From positions 15,542,478 through 15,604,477 of the forward strand of contig CM043961.1 of the NCBI GenBank assembly GCA_014529385.2: a stretch of DNA of 62,000 bases, written 5' to 3'. Shown here in pieces: positions 44,401-53,608 of this stretch; within the stretch, counting starts at the first letter, position 1, and each line of letters starts with the position of its first letter. Origin of the DNA: Adiantum capillus-veneris (Eukaryota > Streptophyta > Polypodiopsida > Polypodiales > Pteridaceae). Position numbers and translations under genes: made by a program. The notes below the pieces were generated by a model. It saw only the letters and a list, made by a program, of their open reading frames with translations. It was not told the DNA's origin and made no database searches.

Positions 44401-46045
44401 GGTCCTCAAAGAGCTTCTCAAGGAATTCAAGGACGTATTCGCTTGGACATACCATGATATGAAAGGTGTTCCGCCTTCTGTGGTCCAACATACAATCCCT
44501 ATGATTAGCACTGCGAAGCCCGTACAACAAAGACCCTACCCGATGAATCCTAAGTACGCAAAGATCATTCAAGAAGAACTAGAAAAGCTTATCAAATGTG
44601 GGTTCATATATCCTATTGAACACTCTGAATGGGTGTCGCCAATAGTTATCGTGCCAAAAAAGAATGGGAAACTCAGGGTGTGCGTGGACCTCAAAAAAGT
44701 TAATGCAGCTACTAGAAGAGACCATTACCCCCTACCATATTCCGAACATGTACTCGAAAGAGTTGCAGGCAAGGAAGCTTATAGCTTTCTAGATGGGTAC
44801 TCAGGCTACAACCAAATCACGATAGCGCTAGAGGACCAAGCTAAAACTGCCTTCATCACAGAATTTGGCTTGTTTGCATTTCGTGTGATGGCTTTTGGCT
44901 TAACAAATGCCCCTGCTACATTCCAACGATTAATAAACACTGCTTTTAAAGAATATTTGAGAGAGTTTTGTGAAGCTTTCTTAGACGACCTTTGTGTTTA
45001 CTCTTCTTGGAAAGAACATCTATCATGTTTGCGGAAGGTGTTTGAAAAATGTAGGTTATATCGTATCTCATTGAACCCGTTCAAATGCCAATTTTGGGTC
45101 AAGCATGGAGTTATTTTAGGGCATATAGTATCCAAGAATGGTATCTCAACCGATGAGAGCAAAATTAAAGTGATTCTAGAGTTACCACCACCAACCAATT
45201 ACAAGGGAGTTCAAAGGTTCATGGGACACGTGGGTTATTATCGACGGTTTATTTTATTTTTCGCTGAGATAGCACGTCCTTTGTACAAGCTTCTCATTGA
45301 ATTTAAATGGACTGAAGAGTGTGACCAGGCCTATGAACAATTGAAGAAAACACTAGCAAGTGCTCCAATTTTAAGGACACCTAACTGGGATGTCATTTTC
45401 CATGTGCATATTGATGCATCAAACTTTGCTATTGGGTGTGTTCTCACTCAACCAGGAGAACATAAATTGGACTATCCCATTAGCTTTGCAAGCCGTCAAT
45501 TGAACGATGCTGAAAGGAACTACACCACTACAGAGCGAGAAGGTTTGGCAATGGTTTATGCAGTAAAGAAATTTCGCTACTACCTTCTGGCAAACAAGTT
45601 TGTATTTTATGTGGATCATCAAGCATTGCTGTATCTGGTAAACAAGCCATGCTCCACAGGAAGAATCACACGATGGTTGTTAATTCTTCTTGAGTTTGAT
45701 TTCACGATTGTAGTGAGACCCGGTAAAAGGCACGTCATGGCTGATCATTTGTCTCGCATACCCAATGGTGAAGCCCCTACAGGAGTTGATGATGAATTAC
45801 CCGATACTTCCCTATTCATAGTTGAGACTATGCCTGAATGGAGTGAGAACATTGTTAACTTTTTAGTTAATGGTTTTCCACCCAAGGAACTTCGTAAGGA
45901 TATCGCTCGAAGGCTAGTAAAAGAATGTGAACCCTATTGTTTGATTGCCGGAACCCTGTATAGATTAGGCAAGGACGATATTCTTAGGCGTGTGCCCGCG
46001 AGGATGAATATTTGTATATCTTGCAAGAAGCACATATGGGCATAG
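41468..46045 (+). CDS. Pol of the gypsy element: knuckles, protease, RT, RNase H
   Basis: Polyprotein frame continuous with gag apart from the UAG; the first ATG is at 41468 but the frame is open from 41444. Two more knuckle-like motifs (CYECGGPHRVAEC, CNRCGIDHLIAQC) come first, then a long charged linker. A retropepsin has D-G-G-A at residue 509 and an ILGRPF flap partner near 582. An acidic Ser-rich linker (about 725-800) precedes RT (about 1022-1255) with FLDD at 1172-1174 and SFLDGYSGYNQI. RNase H is at about 1311-1431 (HIDASNF, TEREGLAMVYA, DHLSR). The frame ends at a TAG shortly after 46002, where a one-base shift puts the integrase in another frame. DGG in place of DTG/DSG also occurs in plant Tat-type proteases. 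Confidence 0.9.
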   Translation: MNQVGCEPSTAYADGCEEEIDTSIAYGLDTLEECPIYYMEDCWGQVKPVYQAAALAPRGQNINTQARRPPLQCYECGGPHRVAECPIRLQKNAAQMQMNQGSTSAMPILTCNRCGIDHLIAQCPYNPNAPKITPLNLVEIASVTSPIPPVAPAYAITRSMLQGPGHILEERDTASVIQAKKKKTRRKKSQNTENSKPSSKTNIGTGDDPVYMNDLEDDSDSVETMETRTNTTKGKTDKENRNMEPNENRIRENHKEPLKTPQVFPNPIQDPQDKSQGQKGKNRKKKIGTYPNPVDEIEQVKHLRGLVEETQRKLEPEPMQVKIHDTVFPTQVHPPHMNHRPLAISSIIQEGSEDGTSESEHTPFLLERMFNEGIPDPIEEYEIPSSPVPSQGPTPCKTPMNVAKLVDFMSSEVRTTIIAKLYGDPELFLALRAFLNGELRTGLPQFAQPNRPDSIMIDEENHVQSLDLDGHESVIEVPINELGQYFEGDESNATLPITTKGLTIKGILDGGAGVSIVTKDCWESMGKPRLSVTNIVVKMANGTIAKPMGMLKDLKIKVLGHKVRHTFIVMDFSKHLMSYEMILGRPFMREAQMVHDWSKNHVYLQFQDSVLRVDLVTGKVHPLGSKTIIDHRSDTTVHSAPLQYCYTCKKDTDIGQDSPYMDILPRMTESDNVDWVHLAATIDTWGNRGTTWVTPEGEEVPQIAPLNMISAIHASSKGKAIVDQSDSDTDSSIEDFDQHDLDTDSQSETDSESHELESGASSQSKHSEGSSTSTDDSSSESEEDTNEDSFSEPDLNANQKQVSNKKKKNLKRRRYRANVRARINKKRSSAEWLSYIGACDAHRKLVDNWGEYLQNVMWCRPRPHDIAQLEIIDKPKLSRAARRRQNQELARQHKKAEMEAQTNAQPESTDLHPAPEHFKSYTTGEAKVVYTKAQRIPIDGNNGIYDGPAIVKEIELADPGEESKPVFIAQDLTEVEEVVLKELLKEFKDVFAWTYHDMKGVPPSVVQHTIPMISTAKPVQQRPYPMNPKYAKIIQEELEKLIKCGFIYPIEHSEWVSPIVIVPKKNGKLRVCVDLKKVNAATRRDHYPLPYSEHVLERVAGKEAYSFLDGYSGYNQITIALEDQAKTAFITEFGLFAFRVMAFGLTNAPATFQRLINTAFKEYLREFCEAFLDDLCVYSSWKEHLSCLRKVFEKCRLYRISLNPFKCQFWVKHGVILGHIVSKNGISTDESKIKVILELPPPTNYKGVQRFMGHVGYYRRFILFFAEIARPLYKLLIEFKWTEECDQAYEQLKKTLASAPILRTPNWDVIFHVHIDASNFAIGCVLTQPGEHKLDYPISFASRQLNDAERNYTTTEREGLAMVYAVKKFRYYLLANKFVFYVDHQALLYLVNKPCSTGRITRWLLILLEFDFTIVVRPGKRHVMADHLSRIPNGEAPTGVDDELPDTSLFIVETMPEWSENIVNFLVNGFPPKELRKDIARRLVKECEPYCLIAGTLYRLGKDDILRRVPARMNICISCKKHIWA

Positions 46046-47142
46046 CAGGAGGACATTTTTCAGGGGACCTGACTGCTAGAAAGGTGCTGCAATCAGGCTA
46101 TTGGTGGCCAACTTTATTTAAGGATGCATCACTTTTTACAAAAGGGTGTGATGAGTGCCAACGTTACAAGACCACACAGCGCAAGGACAGAATGCCCTTA
46201 CATCCTATTAAAGTAACCCAACCATTTGAAAAATGGGGCTTAGACTTTGTAGGTCCAATTAGTCCCGCAGCTCGCAACACTCAATCTCGATATATTCTAG
46301 TTGCTACGGACTATGTAACAAAGTGGGCTGAAGCTAAGGCTTCACAAAAAGCTGACGCGAGGACAACAGCTAAGTTTCTTTTTGAGAACATTATCACAAG
46401 ATTTGGTTGCCCTTTTGAAATTGTTAGTGATAATGGTACCCATTTTATAAATGAGGTAATAAGAGAGCTTACCACGACCTTTATGATATCCCACCATAAG
46501 TCTACACCTTATTACCCGCAAGCTAATGGACAAGCCGAGAGCACCAACAAGACTCTAATCTCTATTTTAACCAAGACGGTAGAAGCTCATCGCACTGATT
46601 GGGATTTGAAGTTGACATCTGCTCTATGGGCTTATCGTACTGCTTATAAAGTGGCTATTAATTGTACGCCATTCAAAATGGTATACGGCCAAGAAGCGGT
46701 TATGCCTTGGGAGTTTGTCATTCCTAGTCTTAGGGTAGCTTCGCAAGAAGGATGGAATGGTAACCCCTTAACCGAGCGTTTGTTTATCTTAGAAAAACTA
46801 GACGAAGAGAGACAGTTGGCTGTGCAAAATGCTCTTGTGGAAAAGGATAGGAGAAAGAAGTGGTTTGATCGCCATGTGAAGGACAAGGATATCAAAGTTG
46901 GTGATAAAGTCCTTATGTATGGAGTACGTAAAGAGAAGAAAAAGTTGAAATATGCTGGTAAAGGACCATATAGAGTATGTGAAATTACCCCACAAGGTAC
47001 CCTTCGTGTGGAAACTCTTGATGGAGTTGAAACCATTGGATTCCTCAATGGGAGTAAATTCAAAAGATATTATGATCCTTTAAGCCAAGAAGAACTACGG
47101 GCCATTCATCAAAAGAAGGCGCCAAAGCACAAACCGAGTTAA
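46003..47142 (+). CDS. Integrase of the gypsy element (frameshifted from pol)
   Basis: Inserts element cDNA into host DNA. No own ATG is needed, because the sequence continues pol in a different frame (apparent loss of one base near 46000-46003). Numbering from 46012: HHCC zinc domain H8, H15, C46, C49; catalytic D78 (LDFVGP), D140 (SDNGTHF) and E176 (GQAEST) with 35 residues between the last two, the classic D,D35E. A C-terminal GPY-like segment follows (GKGPYRVCE), with no chromodomain. All catalytic residues are intact. The frame ends at 47142 with a stop that also looks like the result of a second one-base shift in an A-run near 47111. Confidence 0.9.
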   Translation, partial: DEYLYILQEAHMGIAGGHFSGDLTARKVLQSGYWWPTLFKDASLFTKGCDECQRYKTTQRKDRMPLHPIKVTQPFEKWGLDFVGPISPAARNTQSRYILVATDYVTKWAEAKASQKADARTTAKFLFENIITRFGCPFEIVSDNGTHFINEVIRELTTTFMISHHKSTPYYPQANGQAESTNKTLISILTKTVEAHRTDWDLKLTSALWAYRTAYKVAINCTPFKMVYGQEAVMPWEFVIPSLRVASQEGWNGNPLTERLFILEKLDEERQLAVQNALVEKDRRKKWFDRHVKDKDIKVGDKVLMYGVRKEKKKLKYAGKGPYRVCEITPQGTLRVETLDGVETIGFLNGSKFKRYYDPLSQEELRAIHQKKAPKHKPS

Positions 47143-48278
47143 ACAAGATACAAGCTCAAGCTGAGGCTAAGGAGCGACAACAACGTATAAGACAAAAACG
47201 AGAGGCTAACCTTGGGGTCACAAATGCATTCCACGTGGAAATCGAAGAGGATGGGTTGGACTCTGACACACCTCTACGATACCCCATTGAGTTAAATAGT
47301 GCCTATGGAAAAGTGCTATATAACGCCTTATTGGACACGGGTGCTAAATACAATCTGCTATCCTATGGGGTGTGGTGTCAGTTAGGGAAGCCACCTCTAT
47401 CTGAGAGTATTATCCAAGTCAAGGGTGTCAACAAGAAAAAAACTGCGGTTTTTGGAATCTGGCACACTTCTGTCAGTTATGACAATGGGGTGGTAGCTCA
47501 AGACTTTTTGGTCATGCCTACTGGAACTATGGAGGGTAATATAAACCTAGGCCGCACGTGGATGATAGCCACCAAATGCACTATTGATTGGGGGACTGGG
47601 GGTGTTACAACGCAAAAACCAACTCTTAGCCCTACCACTCAAGCCATAGTCCCTGAGATATTGCCCAAGGAAATAAAACCCAAGACATTGCATGTCCAGG
47701 AGGTTGAACCATACGTCCCCATAGCCCAACTCTCTAGAGCTTCAACTAATGTAGTTGAAAGAAAGCTTGAGACACACAAGAACCATCCTAATATAACAGA
47801 GAAAACATACAAGTGGGTCCCTAAAACCTCTGTAGTGAGCATGGTTGATGCAAAAAAACGGAAACCTAGTAAGAACCGTACCACTCACTCCAAGAAATGT
47901 AAAGAAACGCTGCGTTGGATTCCTAAACGACTATTGGAAGCCCAAGGATACTATGAAGGAAATGATCAAATCTGGGTGCCCAAACGTAAAGTATACTCTT
48001 ACCTGTCACCTGGCCCATGTAAACCCAATCCTGTGGCTCCAAAACAAATTGAAAATCGCGGAAAGGAAAAAATCATGGAATGTTACACACCCGTTCTAGA
48101 GCTAGTTTGGGTACCAAAGAAAGAACGATTTGTTCCACCTAGCTCAGGAACAGGGAAATCAAATGAAGCTTCTTGCTCTTCATGTAGTTCCTATATGCAA
48201 ATAGAAGCTTCGACACAACCTCCACCTACCACTGTACATATCCATCCAAGCACGAAAGAGTTTGCACCTTCCGGGTAA
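47139..48278 (+). CDS. Second retropepsin-like domain downstream of integrase
   Basis: The frame is open well upstream of its first recognisable domain and has no convincing ATG; the first candidate initiators are non-ATG. It starts with a Gln/Lys/Arg-rich helical stretch (47142-47220), then a retropepsin-like region. LLDTGAKYNLLS holds an intact D-T-G-A, and about 80 residues later comes NLGRTWM, the ILGRPW-type partner. A basic tail carries repeated W-V-P-K words (YKWVPK, RWIPKR, IWVPKR, VWVPKK) spaced 30-60 residues apart. A protease domain already exists upstream (42992), so this is a second aspartic-protease fold. It may be translated with integrase if the nearby frameshift is recent. 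The role is unknown; proteolysis or a Gag-binding function are both possible. Confidence 0.7.
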   Translation, partial: LNKIQAQAEAKERQQRIRQKREANLGVTNAFHVEIEEDGLDSDTPLRYPIELNSAYGKVLYNALLDTGAKYNLLSYGVWCQLGKPPLSESIIQVKGVNKKKTAVFGIWHTSVSYDNGVVAQDFLVMPTGTMEGNINLGRTWMIATKCTIDWGTGGVTTQKPTLSPTTQAIVPEILPKEIKPKTLHVQEVEPYVPIAQLSRASTNVVERKLETHKNHPNITEKTYKWVPKTSVVSMVDAKKRKPSKNRTTHSKKCKETLRWIPKRLLEAQGYYEGNDQIWVPKRKVYSYLSPGPCKPNPVAPKQIENRGKEKIMECYTPVLELVWVPKKERFVPPSSGTGKSNEASCSSCSSYMQIEASTQPPPTTVHIHPSTKEFAPSG

Positions 48279-48455
48279 GTTCACCACCTACAACAACGTT
48301 GCAAATAAAATCCTGGGAGAGTACCTTACCACCCTTACAACTTGACGAGGCACCTAGGGTAATAGAAAACTACTGGCAAAAATCCTCACCTATTACCAAC
48401 TGGAACAATTGGTTTCAAAGGGTGACAAGCTCATTTCAAACGGTATGATCTACCC

Positions 48456-48469
48456 AAGGAAGGGGGGAG
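48456..48469 (+). other. Internal polypurine tract copy in the gypsy element
   Basis: AAGGAAGGGGGGAG contains the same AGGAAGGGGGG 11-mer as the tract before the 3' LTR (50491). The context matches too: ATCTAC three or four bases before and TGTT shortly after in both places. It could prime a second plus strand, or mark an old 3' end. Confidence 0.6.
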
Positions 48470-48730
48470 TGTTTGCTGACAGTCATCATTCATTTGTTTC
48501 CCTCTCAACCTTTTTCCCTGACCTCTCAATCTCCGATCTTAGGGAATGTATATATATAGCCTTATACTCGCAAAAAAACAAAAATAGTAAAGAGCAAGAG
48601 CGCCTAGCAATGAGAGAGCACCCTATCAGATCTTACATATAAGTCCAAATTCACCGTGTCAAGTCAAGCAACACACAAAAACAACTCTTATGTTTTAAAG
48701 GCCTAACCAAATCTATCTGTCTTGTCAGAA

Positions 48731-49156
48731 ATGGCTACTTCACCAGAGGCATGCACTTCTATTTTTGATGAAAGGTACCCCTTGTCTTTTCAACAAGTGT
48801 TCTACGTATGCTACCCTATACTTTCTTGCGAATGGGATTTGATAGAGAGCCTTGCATGTGAGAGAAATTTTGAGGAGACTTTAGAATGGCTGATACGTCT
48901 ATGGCTAACTAGTGATCCCTACCCAGTGGCGAATGTGTCTCCAATGGCACATGCTTATTCTTTTGCGCAAGATGAGTATCCACGCATCACGAGGTTCTTG
49001 ATTAGCATGCTTGCACAAGAGGATGATGAAGAGGAACTAATAGAGACCGAGGAAGACTATGGCCTCACGGACAACGATTTTATTTATCTAGATGATGAGG
49101 ATAGAGGCCTAGCCTTAGGGTGGCCACCCGGTTTATATAATATCCTCTTTCCTTGA
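48731..49156 (+). CDS. Unknown acidic ORF of the gypsy element (141 aa)
   Basis: ATG at 48731 (MATSPEACTSIFDERYPL) to a stop at 49156. The N-terminal part is mixed helical and aromatic (QQVFYVCYPILSCEWDL). The C-terminal 45 residues are strongly acidic (EDDEEELIETEEDYG). No signal peptide, membrane helix, zinc motif or catalytic signature is seen, so it is not env-like. It lies between the second retropepsin-like ORF and the 3' LTR, in the same orientation. I do not recognise it. An open frame inside an element with other damage suggests it was coding recently. Confidence 0.5.
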   Translation: MATSPEACTSIFDERYPLSFQQVFYVCYPILSCEWDLIESLACERNFEETLEWLIRLWLTSDPYPVANVSPMAHAYSFAQDEYPRITRFLISMLAQEDDEEELIETEEDYGLTDNDFIYLDDEDRGLALGWPPGLYNILFP

Positions 49157-50490
49157 TTCTAAAAGGGGTGACAGATAGGTAGGTTAGGGGTCTAGATTGT
49201 GTTTTGAGTTTGTTTTTTAGGAGTTTTAATTTTTCCCACTGATGTGCCTCCTGGAGGTATTACTTTTGTTTCCTAGTGTGTACAGGAGCGTGTTGCTATT
49301 GATAGGATTTGGACCTTCATGGAACCTTCAAATCAAGCGCGACCATCAACACAAACAGGTGTTTCTTGTCCATTAGCATTGCCCTTATCTTTTTTGCATC
49401 CATGTTTGTCTGCTTTGATTGTGATTGGTAGCATAATATTCAGCGCATTGGCTTAGTATCAAACATTTAATTCAATGTAATGTTTTGTCATAATCACTTG
49501 TCTAGGTTTAAAAATCAAGCAGTCCGACTAAGCTAGTTTGACCAAGCTAGGTATTAGAAATCTTCTCTTAATACCATGGGGAATGCCTTCCTAATAAACA
49601 ATGGTTACTTAGGTTCTTAATCCGATTTAGGCAGCATTGTATGAAATGTACTAGGGCTTTCTAGTGGGCTTAAACCTATTGACCTTTAGCTTAAGTATTA
49701 TAAAGGGAGTTTACTAATGTGATGAGCCTGGGGAGGGTAACAGTGTTATATGACCCCCCAAAGTTACAAAATTTAAATGCTGAAAATGAACAAACAAAAA
49801 ATCAAAGTGCCACAATGTAAAATTTTAAGCTGGAAGAGAAATCTCAGCTTGATTTGGTACTTCACTCACATGTATTGCCTATGGTACTAGAGCCCTAGAG
49901 GTTCCCAGTGTGGGCGCTTTTCCTTGAAAAGCAAAAAACCCAAGGCATACAAAATAAGCACCCACTTCATAATTGAATCAATGTGAAAAGACCTTGGGGG
50001 GTCAAAGAAAAAGTAATCAGTCAGGCGATGATTTCATGAGAAATTCCTTTTATGGTAGCTTAACTACAAGGTTTTCTAGATATAGCCTCTAGTCAGCCCT
50101 TGAACATGAATACTTGGCTCTCGCGATTAAACAACTTAATTGACCACTGAAAATTAAGAAGCTTACCCATGGTATTAATATTCGATCTCTAGTGCTTTTC
50201 GACCGTCAAATTAGCGACCCCAGACTTGTTTAATTTTTTGCCTTTACATCTGTTTATGCATTTGATTACATTGCAATTTAATGTTCATTGCTAACAAATT
50301 GTTTGAAATTCTTTTACCAATCAATTTGTCTACCTAAAACTGCATATGCTTTTTAAGAGAATGCAATTACTGTGCCAATGTTGTTTGATTTTGCAGTGAC
50401 TGAAGAAGGCTAAGGACATTCATCTCAAATGCTCTTCCACCTCGACGAACCAGCTTCAACTCAATAGCTTCCGAGGACGGAATCTACATC
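49157..50490 (+). other. Non-coding 3' region of the gypsy element
   Basis: About 1.3 kb with stops in every frame and no recognised domain. Long non-coding stretches between the last ORF and the 3' LTR are known in large Tat/Athila-type elements. Confidence 0.6.
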
Positions 50491-50503
50491 AGGAAGGGGG
50501 GCA
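50491..50503 (+). other. Polypurine tract of the gypsy element
   Basis: AGGAAGGGGGGCA directly abuts the 3' LTR start TGTTAACCC. Confidence 0.85.
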
Positions 50504-50796
50504 TGTTAACCCTCACGGCACACGGACACCCATCACCTACGATGGACGCGTATTATGTATTTGGTAGAGTCAGGTACCGGGCTTGTCGGACCAATAGGGA
50601 AAGGTAGAGTGATCGCCGATGAGAGGCGCACTTTAACTTGGACATTCAAGGGATTAGTTGGTTAAGCATGGGCGCCCAAGTGTGAATGGGGTGAGCTCCT
50701 ATAAAAGCCAACTAAACCTAATTTTTACTCATTCTCTCATTTGTGCAATTGAAGAGTGCTCTTGCTCCATCTCCATCTTCTTCTTCTTCACCTCCT

Positions 50797-50830
<34 letters not shown>

Positions 50831-51083
50831 GGAGAGTGTGTGTGTGCGATCGAGCATTACGAAGGCACGACGGCGGCGAAGCGGTTGAGCGCGGCACGAC
50901 TGCAGCTTCTTCTTCATCGCGGCGAGGAATCCACCACGAAGGCGAGCGTAGAGCGGTGAGTGACACACCCTTTGTTTTCTTGAGCTTGCTAGTTTAGGCT
51001 TGTTGTGTGCTTGGAGCCGTTTGTGGCTCGCATACGGTGTATTGGCAAGTCCCTTGCTTCGACAGTGCGGCAAGGAGCGCACA
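50504..51083 (+). repeat. 3' LTR of the gypsy element (580 bp)
   Basis: Near-identical to 33609-34184. Visible differences are a changed GT/GA repeat length and single substitutions, for example GCATGGGCG here versus GCATAGGCG, and GCGCACA versus GCACACA at the end. Confidence 0.93.
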
Positions 51084-51088
51084 ATGTA

Positions 51089-52290
51089 AATACGACATTC
51101 CTTCACAGTGACTTAGAGGAGGAAATTTACACGCTTCAACCAAAGGGGTATGAAGTAAAAGGTAAGGAGAAAATGGTTTGCAGATTAAAGAAGAGTTTGT
51201 ATGGTTTAAAGCAAGCATCAAGACAATGGTACTTGAAGTTTGATCAATGGATGTTAGATCATGGATTCAGAAGATGCAATTGAGATCATTGCGTTTACAC
51301 AAAGAATTTGGGGGATGGGAAGTTCATCATCCTAATGTTGTATGTTGATGACATGTTGATTGCAAGTGCTAACATGCAAGACATCAAAGACTTAAAAGAA
51401 GAACTATCTAAATCTTTTTCGGTGAAAGATTTAGGTGTTGCAAAGAGGATACTTGGTATGAAGATATTAAGGGAAAGGACGAAGAAGACAATAAAGCTAT
51501 CTCAAGAAGGTACTAGAAAGGTTTGCAATACAAAATGAAAAAACGGTTTCTACACCTTTGGCTGGTCACTTTAAACTAACCTAGGATATGTGTCCAATGA
51601 CACAAGAGGAGATAGCCTATATGTCTAAAGTTCCATATGCTGTAGCGGTAGGTTCTCTTATGTATGCTATGGTCTGGATAAGGCCAAACATTGCACATGT
51701 ATTGGGAGTTGTAAGTAGGTTCATGGACAAGCCCAGGTAAAGAGCAGTGGCAAGCTGTGAAGTGGATACTTAGATATCAAAAAGGGACAAAAAAAAATGC
51801 TTTGTATTTTGGAGGAGCTGATATTTTTCTTCAAGGGTATGCTGATGCAGATATGGCAGGTGACAAAGATACTCGAAGGAGCACCACTGGCTATGTCTTC
51901 ACGATTGGAGGCACAACAGTAAGTTGGGCTTCAAAGCTGTAGAAAGTGGTTTCACTTTCTACCACGGAAGCAGAGTATGTAGCAATGACGGAGGCAAGCA
52001 AATAAATTCTGTGGCTTCAGAGATTCTTGGAAGAGCTTGGATTCAAATAAGACAATTGTGTCTTGTACAGTGATAGCCAAAGCGCTATCCATCTTGCAAA
52101 GAACTCAGCCTTTCATAGCACATTAAGGTGAGATATCACTTCATACACACTCTTTTGGCAGAGGGACAGCTAAAGCTAGGGAGATGCATACAAGTGAAAA
52201 TCCTGTAGACATGTTTACAAAGGTGGTCAACAAGGAGAAGTTGAGCTTTTGCTCATCTTCAATCTGCATACAAGGATAAGAAGCTAGGAT
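51089..52290 (+). pseudogene. Host copia RT and RNase H, decayed
   Basis: Continuation of the RT interrupted at 33608. It starts with NTTFLHSDLEEEIY and KKSLYGLKQASRQWY, then the catalytic YVDDMLIA (near 51340) intact, followed by KDLG. The RNase H region has WQAVKWILRY (51750), DADMAGDKDTRRSTTGY and STTEAEYVAMTEASK. Stops at 51282, 51536 and 51940 and frameshifts between them make it non-functional. It ends before the 3' LTR with a short untranslated stretch containing CAAGTAGGAGAT, the probable polypurine tract. Confidence 0.88.
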
Positions 52291-52339
52291 GGAAAGCAGT
52301 CACAGGTTTGGTTTGGAGATCAGTCTCCAAGTAGGAGAT

Positions 52340-53051
52340 TGTTAAGTATGGAGCTTGATTTACCCCTTGTAAATTTTTGTGGTAAAAATGCACATTTGTA
52401 AGGCCCCCATTATGAGGAGAAACCATCATGCGTGAAGAAAAATCACTCGTCGGAAACCAAAATTTTCATTATCGGAATATTCCTTTTCGTCGAAATATTA
52501 TGGCCGGACGGTGATCGAAAAGTGGTCGGAAAACGATCGGGCGGTTGGCCAGTTGGCTGGTGGCCAGTAGTCAATGGTCGGAAGTCAATGGCCGGTGGCC
52601 GAATTCAAAAGCGGACTTGTCTTCTTAAGGGCGGCCACACATGGGCGGATTGGAGGGTCTGATTTGGACTTATCTACACAAGGGGGGCTATACATGGCTG
52701 TCTCTCATAAGAGAGGGAAGCCCTTTTGGCCTATAAAAGGAGGTCTCTTCTACACACAAAAATTGATTTGTGAAGCATTGTGTCCCCATTGTGAAGTTGA
52801 TGTGAGGTGGTGAGAGTGAAGCAAGGCGGGAGCTCCAAAAGGGTATAATCCCTTTGTAACTTACTTCTTGTTTGAAGTACTAAAGCCATTGAGTGGTTGT
52901 TTTCATGTGGACGTAGCCCACATTGGGTGAACCACGTACATTGTGTGCACACTCTCTCTCTCTACTCTATAATCTCTTGTGCGTCTAAATTATCTCTCTC
53001 CATTAAGTAATCTACTCAATTATCTACTTAGCTACGTCATATTTCCTAACA
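52340..53051 (+). repeat. 3' LTR of the host copia element (712 bp)
   Basis: Starts TGTTAAGTATGGAGC and ends ATTTCCTAACA. It retains CCTATAAAAGGAGG and carries an extra ~50 bp near 52620-52670 compared with the 5' LTR. Confidence 0.9.
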
Positions 53052-53144
53052 CCAGCTACCCTAGGCATGGTATCAGATTCATCGATTTGTAACAATTTGG
53101 TCTCATTGGTCATTTTGGCCTCTTGAAGATGTTAATATATCATC

Positions 53145-53231
<87 letters not shown>
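53052..53231 (+). repeat. Microsatellite-associated dispersed repeat, copy 3, with (CT)n(CA)n
   Basis: Continues the repeat interrupted at 30452: ATGGTATCAGATTCATCG, GGTCTCATTGGTCATTTTGG, then CT to about 53196 and CA to 53230. Confidence 0.7.
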
Positions 53232-53234
<3 letters not shown>

Positions 53235-53303
53235 TGGATGTAACTTTTTGATCTGACAGAAGGTCAATCTATTGTTTTAATTTGAAGACCTTAATTTTAT
53301 TTC

Positions 53304-53310
<7 letters not shown>

Positions 53311-53343
<33 letters not shown>

Positions 53344-53503
53344 CAAAGAATCGTTAAACTCCATTTTTTTTCTAAATTCAAAAAAACTTGCTCTTACCTA
53401 GTGGGTGTCAATCATTGTGTTGCCTTTTCGGTTAGTGCTCTGACTGGTGTCGTTGCCTCTATCGCAATGGCGTCACTCCCTTGCAATGCAACACATGCAA
53501 CTT

Positions 53504-53561
<58 letters not shown>

Positions 53562-53608
53562 CTTAACCGCATGCACACATACACACACGCTTGCACAGAC
53601 AAACACAT

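Larger units (their letters stand above)
33609..51083 (+). mobile_element. Ty3/gypsy element, level 2 of the nest
   Basis: LTRs at 33609-34184 and 50504-51083, flanked by an exact ATGTA duplication (33604-33608 and 51084-51088). The duplication lies inside the host RT codons, which read through once the insertion is removed. Without the nested copia the element is about 13.5 kb, long for Ty3/gypsy and comparable to Tat/Athila-type elements, which also use a tRNA-Asp-like primer site. Order: LTR, primer site, leader, gag, protease, RT, RNase H, integrase, extra retropepsin-like domain, small acidic ORF, polypurine tract, LTR. The lineage is inferred from these features, not from phylogeny. Confidence 0.93.
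30453..53051 (+). mobile_element. Host Ty1/copia element, level 1 of the nest
   Basis: LTRs at 30453-31117 and 52340-53051, flanked by an exact CCAGC target duplication (30448-30452 and 53052-53056). After removing the gypsy insertion the element is about 5.1 kb, a usual copia length. The order gag, protease, integrase, RT, RNase H is the copia order. It is decayed by frameshifts and stops, and the first LTR base pair is mutated (TA instead of TG). It inserted into a tandem pair of microsatellite-associated repeats. Confidence 0.92.
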
